Source: Caenorhabditis elegans | Lineage: Eukaryota; Nematoda; Chromadorea; Rhabditida; Rhabditidae | Direction: 5' to 3' | Length of the DNA stretch: 64,000 bases | Assembly: GCF_000002985.6 (NCBI RefSeq) | Contig: NC_003282.8 | Coordinates: forward strand, 16,058,001 to 16,122,000 | Part shown: positions 48,429 to 59,661 of the stretch, piece by piece | Position numbering within the stretch: the stretch's first letter is position 1 | Layout of the letters: the number at the start of each line of letters is the position of its first letter | The notes under the pieces: model-generated | What the model was told of the DNA's origin: nothing | Seen by the model: only the letters and a program-made list of their open reading frames with translations | Database searches by the model: none | Translations under genes and position numbers: made by a program

Positions 48429-51296
48429 ATGGCACAGAGCCCCCATAATCCTGCTTTTCCAGGCAACATTAGCCTCCGCGGTGAGTCATTTACTCTTTTT
48501 CTTCGTAATTAATTAAACATACAGTCAACCAAACAGTTATTCTGAAAAAAAGTATTCTTGTTTTTTTCCATTTACCTTTTCTTCCGCAACGGATTAATTT
48601 TTCAAATAAAACTATTTCGCTTTGGAAATAAATTTATTTAACATATAAACTATCCAATTTACACAACTCGATTGTATTTTATTTACTGAAAAAAGTACAT
48701 GAAATAAAAGTTGACAGTATTTTTAGACTGCTTGAAAAAGTAGAAAATTTATATTTTCTGGGAAAAATTAATTAAACATACTTTTTAAAAAGTTATGTGC
48801 CAAATTATGATAGAGGATTCTTATTTTATTAGAAAATTTATTATTAATTTATAGCCATTTTCTTGCAAAAAAATTTTTTGATTGGAATGAATAATTTTTT
48901 ATTTTTTCTTGGAATTATTAGCCATAGTTTATTGCGAAAAAAATTCAAAAGACCTACTAAAAAGCTATAATTTGTGGATTTCTTCCCGCTCTTCAAAACT
49001 TTAAAAATGCCCAGCAGCAATGGAAATATATAATTTTTGACACAGTCTCGAAAACTACACTTCGACATAGCTGGAAGAAATTAAACTCTACTCAATTGGC
49101 GCAAAAAAAACTCTAAATGTTTTAAGCGTTTCAATGCCCATTTACACTTTTCGGCTCAAAAGTTTTCTTCAAATTTGGATTTTTTTTTCAATTTAAATTT
49201 TTTTTGCTGTTTCATATTGTCTTCAAAGAAATATTATTTCGGTTGATATTTGTTACAATATACACTTTTTCGTAAACCTCTTAAATAAACTTGATGAAAC
49301 ATTTTGATGTTTCGAGTAGCATTTGAGTGGCATCATGAAATTAACTTTTTAAATTGTAATATTTGATGAATTAAAGAAAATCAACTTTAAAAAAAAGGTA
49401 TATTTTAACGTATTGCTTTAATTTTATCTACGCCTAGCCTAAATACACGTAGAAAATTGTTTTTACTTTTCCCATATCTAAAGTTTTTGAAAAAAAAAAA
49501 AACAACAATTTGATCTTTATCAAATGTTCATTACTGTTTCGTTTTCTTGATATTAAATGAACAATTTTTAATTAGTAATAAGATAAACGTAAATACAGCA
49601 GAAACATTGAAAACTTGCTGATTTGAAAACTTAGAAAAAATCAAGTTCACGTCTAAAGGGGAACATAGGAGCTTCATTTCAGTTTATATTCTTTTTCACT
49701 GTTAAAACATCAGATTTTTCAAACATCAATTGCAGTTCACAAATTATACAATTTTAGAGCATTTCTATTAAACTATTCTTTGAAACAGCAGAAAATTGAG
49801 AAACCTCTCTTTGAAAATGAATTGTTTGGTTTATTGTTTTATTTGACCACAATCTTACTTATTCGCACAACTTTTTTAAAAATAATTCTCGTTGCTGTCA
49901 AATGTCACCCAGAACTGTCTATTTGATGAGGAAACTTATGCTTTGAAATTGAATTTTTAACTTCGCAATTTCCGCAAATTTTTCATTTGTAAATATTGGA
50001 AAACTACATTGTCATTACCGAATTGCATTTGCCGCAGAAAATCAAACCATATTGAAACAGCAGAATTTATTTTCATATTTTTAAGGAAAGTTACCTACCA
50101 ATTTTGTGGAAAATCGGTAGGTAACTTTGAGTTTGAAATACGTTTTTGATTAAAAAAAATTTTACATCACAAAAATTGTGTACACATGCGCCATATATTT
50201 TTTGTTTTACGTGTAAATTGAACAAAATAGCACAACTTATTAGGCATTTTTCAAGTACCAATAAACAATAATGACAGGATAAAACTTGAAAAAATGAGGA
50301 GTTAGGATAATAAAATTAGCTTTAAAAAATTATCTGTTTCACAGAAAGGTTTTTTGTCAAAGATATTCTCATATTCTACTAACTAGTGCAGTACACGGTG
50401 TCACCCACTTTTAAATTTTGAGGCATTGTTTTAAACACGAAAACTGTTTTTCATTTGGAGATGCAAAAATATCAAATATTTGAGTTTTAATTTCCTTAAA
50501 GTTATAACTTTGTGTGTAATTTAGAAAAAAAATTTAAATTATTCAAAAATTCATAAATTTTCAGATAGCGACAACACTTAAAAATGAAAAAAAAATTTTC
50601 CGTTACCTAATTTTTATTTTAGACGTTTGAAATTCAACTAATTACTTAAATGTTTTTTGAAAACTGATGAAAGTTTATTGATTTCAAATTTCAAAAAAAA
50701 AGTCAGTTTCAATAATCTGTGAAGTATCAGTCCACTCTCCATGATTAATTTTAATGTGAAATAAATAACACCATGAAAAAGTTTTTTGCAACTTTTCAAT
50801 TTTGAGAGATTTTTTTGGGTTTGCCGGTTTTTTTTACATTTAGCTGAAAGTGTTTCATGTGTCATCCAGTTTTTAATTATCAAATCTCATTGCTCGTATG
50901 TTCATCTTTGGAAAAAGTGTTTATAATTTATTAATTGGTCTTTTTGAATAATTATGCATTTATTCGTTGACAAAAATTCTACAGAGAAGCGTTTTAAACT
51001 ATAAATTCCCAAAATAACATTTTGGAAAAATAACCGTTCATAAACCATTGTCATCAATTTTCAAACAAACGATGTGCATTGTATCATACTTGTGAAACAT
51101 GTTTCGAAATATTTATTTATTTTTTTAATTGTTTAAAACTAATTTTTCAGATGAAAATTTAACATGTAAACAAGTTACTGAATCTGAAAGCCCAAGATGT
51201 ATTACAGAACATTATCAATTTTCTTTGATCGCCTCTTGTGGTCAAATAACTCCTGAAGTGTTCCAAGATATTTTCAAATTCTCATGTTGCAGTTAG
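48429..51296 (+). CDS. small two-exon gene, right-arm copy, unrecognised
   Basis: Exon 48429-48480 reads MAQSPHNPAFPGNISLR to a GTGAGT donor in phase 1. Exon 51151-51296, after AATTTTTCAG, continues in matching phase: DENLTCKQVTESESPRC, ITEHYQFSLIASCGQITPEV, FQDIFKFSCCS and a stop. The joined product is 65 residues with five cysteines. The second exon is clearly protein-like. The 2.67-kb intron holds four octamer units; further small exons inside it are possible. No family recognised and no signal peptide on this start. Confidence 0.5.
49254..49274 (+). ncRNA. predicted 21U-RNA locus (right arm)
   Basis: Octamer 49207-49214, mirror of 43780-43800. Confidence 0.5.
49723..49743 (-). ncRNA. predicted 21U-RNA locus (right arm)
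   Basis: Octamer 49781-49788, mirror of 43311-43331. Confidence 0.5.
49994..50014 (-). ncRNA. predicted 21U-RNA locus (right arm)
   Basis: Octamer 50053-50060, mirror of 43040-43060. Confidence 0.5.
50380..50400 (+). ncRNA. predicted 21U-RNA locus (right arm)
   Basis: Octamer 50334-50341, mirror of 42654-42674. Confidence 0.5.
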
Positions 51297-51412
51297 TCAA
51301 TATCAAGTTATCGAGGAAAAAAATGCATTCGTCTCTTAGCCATAATTGTCGGTTTCAACCAGTCTATTTCCGGTTATGCTTCAAAAAAATTTAATGCGTT
51401 CTGTATTGTATA

Positions 51413-51938
51413 CCGAATATCATTATTAAAAAAATTTAAAAAAATTTCTAGATTTTATATGATTTTTTGAAAATTGAAAAAATCTCAGTTTTTGCCTATT
51501 TCCTATTTGAATTTCCGCCAATTGAATTCATTCGTTGGAGCGCGCTTGCATTATTATCATTAATTTTTTTATTTATTTTCCTTTATTTCACTGAATTTCT
51601 TCATTTTTTGGGGGTTTTTAATCGGAAAATAAAAAAAATATACAAGAAATAGGCAAAATGTTTATTAAAAAGCAACTGAAAATGCATAAAACTCTGAATA
51701 ATACTAATTTCAGGCTCGTCGTCGTCGGATCTCATAATTTCAGAGTTTTATGCATTTTCTGTTACTTTTTAATAAACATTTTGCCTATTTCTTGTTTATT
51801 TCTTTCATTTTCTGATTAAAAACTTCCAAAAAATGAAGAAAATCAGTGAAATAATGAAAATAAATAAAAATAAATAAAAATAATGCAAGCGCGCTCCAAC
51901 GAACTAGGCTTGTTTTAAAGCAAAAAGTCCACCTTTAA
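51413..51938. repeat. palindromic (foldback) element, copy 2
   Basis: Arms meet near 51710: AATAGGCAAAATGTTTATTA and TGCATAAAACTCTGAA on the left recur inverted on the right, with GGAGCGCGCTTGCATTATT and its inverse farther out. The right end is CCACCTTTAA at 51929-51938. The left end is shorter. Same family as 9690-10180. Confidence 0.8.
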
Positions 51939-52134
51939 TTGCAGCCTTATGCTGTGAAAATTACTTGTTTCAAGACATTATTTTTTTAAACGTTCCAGTT
52001 TTTTTGAGGGCACAGTTTCTTGATATTTGACAATTCCCAACTTTAGTGAAGTAATCTACAAAAATTCAAATTATTAACAAAGATGTTCTGTTTCAAATTT
52101 TTGTTAAATAAGACTGAATTTGTAGTTCTGATAG

Positions 52135-52155
52135 TTCCACTGTACTGAACATGGA
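52135..52155 (+). ncRNA. predicted 21U-RNA locus
   Basis: Octamer 52088-52095, spacing 40 nt, TAGT at the start. Confidence 0.5.
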
Positions 52156-53796
52156 CAATTTTGAAACAAATAAATTTCTGCGAAACTATTTTAAATGTAA
52201 GCATCTTTATGACCTTCATTCTGAACAAAAAATGCTGACAGAGTTTCCTGGTGATTCGAGACATTACTAAAATGAGAAAAGATTTTATCAAAAAAAAAGT
52301 TGAAATTTTTGAAAATTTATGTTTTTTCAAGTTCATAGTTAACTTATTCTAATAGTTTCAAAACCTTAAACATATTTTTCACAAAAACTTTGTTCAGCAT
52401 TAATTTTTTAACAATTGAAAAAAAATCCACAAATATGAAAACAAATAAATCCCACTGTTTTGTGTTCTTATTAAGTTGAAAGTTGTATGTTTCACGTTAT
52501 AAATCGAATAGTCAGCGTGAAAGTTTTCAAGTAAAAGAAACATTGAAATATTGATAAGTTCTTCCTGATTTTCATTTTTCGTTTTTGCATTATTCTATAA
52601 AAAAGTAAGGAATTACAGGAAATGTTTTCAGCGAGAAACCTAGAACCATAAAATAAATTTCTGTCTTTCTATTTCAAGTTTTCAAAAATTTCCCAAAAAA
52701 TGATTTTGACGTTTTAACAGTTTATACATATATTTCAAATGTTATAAATAAACCTCGCAAAACAGTTGCAAATTGAAAATTTGACATAATTCCAGCCCGT
52801 TCACCTTAAAATCCATAGTTTTGATCTTTAATTTTTAAAATTTCTGCTACGTTTTCACCAACATTTTTCAAAACAAGTTGATTAACAATTGTGAATTTTA
52901 GGAAAAAAAAGTTTGTTTAAAATGAAGAAAATTATTTTGAAAAACCTTATTGTAATCTGTTTCAAATAATAATTAAAACATTTAAATTTTCAAATGTAGT
53001 TAGCTTATTGTACCCAAATAAAATAGACAAAACGTGTGATAAATGTTTATATAATTAACACTAATCATGATTCCACTTCTAGAAAAGTTTCCAATTTTCA
53101 ACAGATTATTTTTTAAGATCCATATTTCTTGCCGCAGACAAATTCAAATGACCAGTTCAACAATTGATTCTAAATTATGTACTTTGTTGTATTAATTTTA
53201 CGTAAACTTCCAAACTTTAACATATAAAAATTTCCTGTGAATTTTTACTCAAGTGGTTTTGAATTAAATTACCGTATTTCAAAAATGAATTCAATGTTAC
53301 ATTCATAAATTTTTAATAAAATTCCCCAAAGTATGATTGTTTTTCTAAGTTTTCTATTCAAACGCATACCTTGAAACATTACAAAAAATTCTGGAATTTC
53401 AAAACAGTTACCAACCAGTTTAATTATCTTGATTCATTCTGTAATTTTTTATTCGCAAACCTAAACAGATTTATGACGTTTACAATAAAAACTGAAGATG
53501 GCCGGAAGTTTATATTACAGTTGTAAAAAAGTACGAACGAAGTTAATTCGGAATTGAAAATCATTTAAAAACTATTTTTTGAAAAAAACTGAATTAGAAA
53601 AAAAGGAATTGTGTTTAACTGTAAGCAATGTAGCCGTAAAATAAAAATCGAACAGAAGTTTCATTTTTTTCGATTTCTTTTTCAAAATTACTTTTAAACC
53701 TACAACACTGTAGCTAATAAGCAAGACAATTCTCAAATTTTGTCTGTGAATATTTGAGAAACACGTTTCAATGTGTTTTAACGTTTGTTGTTATAT

Positions 53797-53817
53797 CTTC
53801 AGCATTCCGGCTTTAAA
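53797..53817 (-). ncRNA. predicted 21U-RNA locus
   Basis: Octamer 53857-53864, spacing 40 nt. Confidence 0.5.
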
Positions 53818-54079
53818 TTACCAACAGGTAACCTTTTTTTTAATTTTTAGACATAATGAAACAGGAATAATTTTTTTCGTGTTTTTTAACTTTTAATTTG
53901 AAAATTTGTCAATTTCAGACCTTTCAAAAATTCCGATTAACAGTTCTAAACAGGCTGTCTAATTATAAATTGTTTTCCAAAACCTAATTTGAACGTGATT
54001 AATTATTAAAAAAAAACAGTGTTTAAAATCAGTGACGTGCAATTTATAAATTTCCGACCATTTTTTCTGCAAACTGTAT

Positions 54080-54100
54080 TTTATAAAAATTATCAAAGAA
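54080..54100 (-). ncRNA. predicted 21U-RNA locus (paralogue of 57286-57306)
   Basis: Octamer 54139-54146, spacing 39 nt, CGAT at the start. Upstream block AGCACTTTATTTGA is shared with the paralogue. Confidence 0.5.
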
Positions 54101-54450
54101 TCGTTTGTAAAATTTAAGCACTTTATTTGAGAACCACGTGAAACAGATAAAATTGGAGAAAAAAAACTTGAACATTTTGAAATGGCTTTTTTCAAAGTCT
54201 GTTTATAGTGGAAATTCTTAACGGTAAGCTATCACTTGTGAAGATTTTGCATCAAATTGCACTATAAAACCGCAAAAAGTCAATGAAAAAAAAAGGTAAA
54301 ATTTAAAAAATTCGGTACAGAGAAAGTTTGGGAGGATTTCCATTCACAAATTCGGTTTTGCGGGAACAAAAACTTCATGATGTTTAGTTTGTTGCATTCA
54401 TTTTAATCTAGTTTTTGAAACAAATTCCAACCAGCACAAACTATCAAAAT

Positions 54451-54471
54451 GTAACATATATTGCAAATTTA
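54451..54471 (-). ncRNA. predicted 21U-RNA locus
   Basis: Octamer 54511-54518, spacing 40 nt. Confidence 0.5.
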
Positions 54472-54930
54472 TCAAAAGAAATGAAAACGAAACTATATAA
54501 GAAAGTGCCTTGAAACAGATACTTTTTTTTGAAAATGACTTGGTTTTTTTCTTTAATGAAACAGTTAAGTTTCTAAATTTGGTAATTTCAGCCAGCCTTT
54601 TTGTGAATTTCTTTTATTAATTTGACGTTGTTTGCAAGTTTCTTGGAATTTTTTTCCAGTTCTACGTAAACCTTGACATCTCGTTGGACTATCATTGTAT
54701 GCTTACTAGAGAATATTCGAAAACATTGTGAAACAGAAAAAAGTCATGCAATGCTATTTTTGATTGCATTTAAACAATAATTAGTTTCGTCACTTAACTA
54801 TGAATAAAATTTTTGAACTTTATTTGTCTGATATCATACATTTTTAGCTGCGTTGCAGTTCATATTTGTTGTTGAAATTCACCAGAAAGCTGATATTACA
54901 GTACTCGCATTAAGTTGAAAAAATCAAGTG

Positions 54931-55170
54931 CACTCAAAATAAGAAAACTGCGTGGCGTGTACTGCAGAAAACCTAATATTTAGGCCCCGCCTTTTTCTCG
55001 TCCACTCACGGAGAAAAGGCAAAAATTTGGACCCCAACCAATATCAGGCCGCCGACATCTCACGGGTTCCGCGCGCCGCTATGTTTAACTCGCAGCAGGC
55101 GGAGACAGCTTGCCACGCCCACAGTGAGTTAAACGCAGCGGCGCGCGGAACTCGTCAGATGTCAACGGCC
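54931..55170. repeat. GC-rich TIR element, copy 4 (right end truncated)
   Basis: Starts CACTCAAAATAAGAAAACTG and CGTGGCGTGTAC. The inner inverted core is well kept (CACGGGTTCCGCGCGCCGC and GGCGCGCGGAACTCGTCAG). The right terminal repeat is lost. Confidence 0.8.
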
Positions 55171-55543
55171 AAGTAATTCGTTTTGATATTCTATTTATTG
55201 AGAATAGCCAGTCGTTTATTACAAGCGACAGCACTAATTAATCCCAGTACCCACAAATTCAAAGAAAACTTGAAATAGAGGATTATTGAAAGTCTAAGAA
55301 GTTCCATAATTCTCAACTAATAAGTTTGTTAAATCTAAATTCTTGACAACGTGGTAACCGTTCTTATTTCCAGTATATTCACTTGAAAACAACTTTCAGA
55401 GCATTATTTGATAGTTTTATAACAAAAAATTTGCAAACTGTAGAAAAGGCGCTCCTTAGTAATTATTAATTTCAATGAATTAAAAAAAAAAACAACACTG
55501 TTTCAAAACTTCTATTTATTTTTTGAGCGATTTGAGTAGATAT

Positions 55544-55564
55544 TGATGTTTTTTGCAAAAGCAA
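55544..55564 (+). ncRNA. predicted 21U-RNA locus
   Basis: Octamer 55498-55505, spacing 39 nt, TATT at the start. Confidence 0.45.
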
Positions 55565-56090
55565 GCATTTTAATGTTTTTTCCACCTAGAATCACATACA
55601 TATTAAAAGCTAAACAGAACCGGAAGTTTATATGACAATTGTGAAAAAGTAGCAGTAGTCAAAAGCATTTTAATATTACTTTTTTGAACAAATTTGATTA
55701 GAAAAAAAAAGAAAATTGTGCAGACACGTGTCATTCGATCATTGCGCGGAACTCGGCTCCCCGTCTACTGTTCTGTTAAAAATTAGTGTCAGCAAAGTGA
55801 AAATTCTAAACTTTGATGAAAACCGAACAGGAGATCGATCTTTTTGATTTTTTTCCAGTAAGCTTCAAAAACTGCCGCAATTTTAGCCCACTTTTAAAAC
55901 GAAAATTTGAAACAGTATCTTTTTGTTGAAAATTTCACAACACATAACAACTTCTAACATTCTTAACCATAATTAGTTGTTATGCATTCTACTATTAACA
56001 TCACAAAACAATAGAAACCGTTTCAATATTACTAAGAATATTGTTGCAAAATTTACAAGAGGCACCCAAAAAACTGAATTTTAAAATCGA

Positions 56091-56400
56091 ATGATTCCTT
56101 TAAAAATTATTGTTACACCAGTCCAGAATTTCCTAGAATTTTCCAGAAGTTTCTGGAACATTCCATTATTTTCTCGAATTTTCCAGAAGGTTCTAGAACA
56201 TTTCTCGAATTTTCTAATATCCCTTCAAAAGGCGAAAAATCAACTTTTCCCAAACTACAGTAATCCTACAGTAACCCTACAATACCTTTACAGTACTACT
56301 ACGATACCCTGACCATATCCCACCACTAACCTAAAACCAATATCCCTTCATAAGCCAAAACTTTGCACACTACAAAGACTACATAGACTACAAACTATGG
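56091..56400 (-). mobile_element. Helitron-like fragment related to the 36.7-kb element
   Basis: On the minus strand 56220-56400 matches one unit of the 123-bp minisatellite and its flank (CTACAGTAATCCTACAGTAA read in reverse, then the ACTACAAACT stretch). 56120-56215 holds the heat-shock-element arrays described separately. No coding frame. Confidence 0.6.
56136..56198. promoter_or_regulatory. two heat-shock-element arrays (alternating GAA/TTC)
   Basis: 56136-56163 has six alternating units in perfect 5-bp register (GAAnnTTCnnGAAnnTTCnnGAAnnTTC). 56171-56198 has six more (TTCnnGAA three times). This is the binding pattern of HSF-1 trimers. Helitrons carrying such sites have been reported in Caenorhabditis. 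Confidence 0.8.
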
Positions 56401-57285
56401 AATAAACGGAATTATTTTTTTATATAAGTAATGATTTTCTCCTATTCTTAAAATTAGATTGTCAGTGGTACAGATTTTGCTTCAAATTTCTCCACAAAAT
56501 TTTTAAAAATGTTTGGAAAAAAATAAACCGGTTAAATTTGAGAAAATTCGGTCCAAAAAAGTAGAAAACCCCACGCTTAGTAAGGGCTCACATTAAAAGT
56601 TTTGATTTGCGGAAACAAACATTTAACGTTTATTATTTTGTTGTATCAATTTTAATCAAGTTTTTTGTAGCAAAATCAAACAAGACAAAGTCAAATCTCA
56701 TTATATCAAAATGCAACCCGATTGCCATATAAGAAAATGCCTTGAAACGGATAATTTTTTTGAGATGAATTTTATGGTTCATTTTTGTCAACATTTCAAG
56801 TTTCTAAATCTGGTCATTTCCGACTTTTTGAATGTCGTTAACCAGTTTCATGTCGTTTGCAAGTTTCCTGAAAGTTTTTTCCCAGTTCGGCAAAAGACGT
56901 GTTGGACAAAACAAACTTAAATTGAATTCTTAGTTGAGATAAGTTGAAAATGTTATGAAACAAAAAAAGGCACACTGTTATGATTAAAATCAAGTGTACT
57001 TCAAAAAAATTTACACTTTTTTGACATTTTAATTAACTTTGTGAGTTATTTTCATATGCAGCAAATTCTTGAAATACTTCTACACTTTCAGATTTATCAT
57101 AACTTCCTTCCTTTTTTTTGAAACTGGTCGATACTGGGGCTTTTTGAAGATTATGAAATTTTGTTTATTTTAGACGATCAGAAAATTAGTTTCACAATTA
57201 TTGAGGTTATTTTCGATTTGTGAAAAGTTATTTTTAGAGTTTCACATCTATGATGAACTGAATTACCTTTACCCTCAATATTACC

Positions 57286-57306
57286 ACCTAATAGAAAATC
57301 CACGAA
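57286..57306 (-). ncRNA. predicted 21U-RNA locus (paralogue of 54080-54100)
   Basis: Octamer 57344-57351, spacing 38 nt, CGAT at the start. Confidence 0.5.
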
Positions 57307-57791
57307 TCGTCTGTGAAAGTTCAGCACTTTATTTGAAAACCACTTGAAACAGAAAAGCTTGGTAAAAAAAAGGAAATTTGTAAATTTTGACATAACATTT
57401 TTCAAAGCCCATTTGAAATTTGTTATACACTTTTTCGAAATTCAGATAAATGTTGTGAGTTATTTTCATAAGCAGCAAATTTTGAAGAACTTTTGCACTT
57501 TCATATTTCTCATAAATTTGTCGAACATTTATTTGAAACTGATCGACAGATGTTTATGATTTTGAAATTCAGGTTTTTTGACGATCAGAAAAGAGTTTCA
57601 CTACTAATGAGGTGATGTTCGATTTGTGAAATAATATTTTAAAAACAGTAATTTTTTTTCTTTAAAGTTCACAACACAATTTTTTGATTCAAACTTTTTT
57701 TTTCAATTACCTATTTCCTATTGTTTCAGAAAATCAATTACCAAATTTTACATGACATACATATCTGACAGATTAAAGTGGAAATGTTTAA

Positions 57792-57812
57792 CTTTGGAGG
57801 ATTTTTTAACGA
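57792..57812 (-). ncRNA. predicted 21U-RNA locus
   Basis: Octamer 57851-57858, spacing 39 nt. Confidence 0.45.
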
Positions 57813-58264
57813 ACATTACAATTCAATTGAAGGTATCATTATGCGAAACATGAAACAGTTGATTTTTTTTTTCAAAAATAGATAGTTGTAAAGTTAATTA
57901 TAAAAACAAGTTATAAAATTTTGAGTTTAATTTGAATATTAATATATCCAAAAAAAAGTAGTATTAGAAAAAAACATGAACATTTACAGTTTTTGTTATT
58001 ATTTTTAATTTTTACTTAAAATTCGTACATGTTTTCAGTTGGTTGGTATAGTGAGGAAATTTGCATTTTTAAATGGATTTTATACGGTTTTGCGACTTGT
58101 CAACTGAAATTGAAAAAATTCAGAATTTACTATTACAAGTTGATTTCAAAAACTTCATTTTTTCTGAGTTTTTTTTCTGAGAGTTTTTATATCCGATATT
58201 TATTTTGTTGGAATCGATTTTTTTCTTGCTTCATATATATTGTTATTATTCTATCAATTGGAAA

Positions 58265-58476
58265 CTTTTCTAATTGAATTAATTAGCAACATAAAACAGT
58301 ATCAACTTTCATATCAAATTTTGTTCGAAATATACATTAGGAATGGCCATCAGGAAAGTAATACTGGCCACCAGTACTATAATGCACTGTTTCACGCATT
58401 TTTTGAATTGAACCAAAATCTTCGTTATAATAATTCGCATTCTGAAAGGTTGGTTTTTCAGAATTCTAGTCGTTAA
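58265..58476 (+). pseudogene. coding-looking exon, unrecognised
   Basis: Reads LIELISNIKQYQLSYQILFE, IYIRNGHQESNTGHQYYNAL, FHAFFELNQNLRYNNSHSER and LVFQNSSR to a stop. The residue mix is unlike shadow frames of AT-rich DNA. A GTTGGT donor at 58451 is possible. An exact octamer (58386) lies inside it. No partner exon established. Confidence 0.35.
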
Positions 58477-58921
58477 AATGTAAGTTTCTCTGATTTTTTC
58501 AAATTTCCGAACAAAAGTTAACTAACAAAACTTGTATATTTGATAACCCACTGAAATAGTAGGTTTTTACAAAATTAATTGGAAATATATATGCAACTTT
58601 TTAATTTATATAGAATATTCAAAAAAAAATTTCCGTTTCACTTAACGCTCAAAATGTTTGAAAGATCAGTTTGAAATTGTTGTATCTTGGATTCTATCGG
58701 AATGAATTTTCAGTACAAAAAATGATTTGGAAATTTTTTTGGAAATTCGAAATTGGGGAACTTTTTGTGGTCAAATATTCGGACAACTTAATTTAATTTG
58801 AAAATATTGAAAATATCTTGAAATTTTGTTATTGAAATAATACATTTTCTGATGTTTTATTTTTATGTAATTGCAATCTGAATTTTCATTAAAAAATTAT
58901 TAAGACAAATGTAAATGGATG

Positions 58922-58942
58922 ATAAATGCATTCATATCGATA
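58922..58942 (-). ncRNA. predicted 21U-RNA locus
   Basis: Octamer 58982-58989, spacing 40 nt. Confidence 0.5.
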
Positions 58943-59526
58943 TCGAGAATATAGAAACTGCTTTTACATATGAAAGCAATATGAAACAGCACGATTTTTT
59001 TTCTGAAAAAAAAAATTTGATCAAAAAAATGTCCACAAAATTCACAGAAAAAATACTGATCGTTACCGATACTTTCCAATAATTTTTTAAAGTTTCCTGC
59101 AGAATTTTTTTATTTGACACTATATTTTAAACTATTTTTTTCAATCTATATAACTGCTTTTTTTTCTTTCGATTTGAAAATTAAAAGCTTCTAAAACTCA
59201 TAGTCAGATACCTCTTGTCAACGATTCAAAACTTTAAAACATTCTCAACATTAGGTGCTCAAATCAATACGATGAAACAGAACATTTTCAGGAAAAAAAA
59301 TTTCCAGTTTCAAAACTTCTATAATCCGTGTTTGAAAATTAATCAGTCACTTTTAACCAAAATACAAATTTGAAAAAGTGATTGTTTGGGAAAAAATCGA
59401 ATATGATCAGTTTCGACAACAATCTAAAACAGATTTAAATCACTCTGAAAATTTATATCACTCTGTAATTTTCACAAGGTTTTAACTTTACAATCAACAT
59501 TCTTATAATAATTATAACTATAAAAG

Positions 59527-59661
59527 TGCCGATTTAACCAAAATTTGGAATTCCATATAAGAAAGCGCAGTAACCAACAGCTACTGAACCCGACCTGTTT
59601 CATGGCGGACGCTTTGAATCCGTGTAATAACAAAAATTCCAAAACTGATTGCACTTTCTAA
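59527..59661 (+). pseudogene. coding-looking terminal exon, unrecognised
   Basis: One frame reads CRFNQNLEFHIRKRSNQQLL, NPTCFMADALNPCNNKNSKT and DCTF to a stop, with even codon use. The opposite strand is also open (ASAMKQVGFSSCWLLRFLIW), so the coding strand is not certain. Confidence 0.3.

Larger units (their letters stand above)
48381..51336 (-). repeat. large inverted repeat, right arm (main part)
   Basis: Mirror of 41718-44674. It ends abruptly at GTCTCT (51331-51336), after which unrelated DNA begins. Confidence 0.95.
52088..59280. promoter_or_regulatory. 21U-RNA promoter cluster, mixed strands
   Basis: Rightward octamers at 52088, 52958, 55498, 58386 and 59595. Leftward at 53857, 54139, 54511, 54557, 54729, 55908, 57344, 57851, 58982 and 59273, then 61609 and 63396. 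Unlike the first half of the window the strands are interleaved. Intervening AT-rich DNA (52000-54900, 55200-56090, 56410-58020) shows no gene. Confidence 0.75.
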
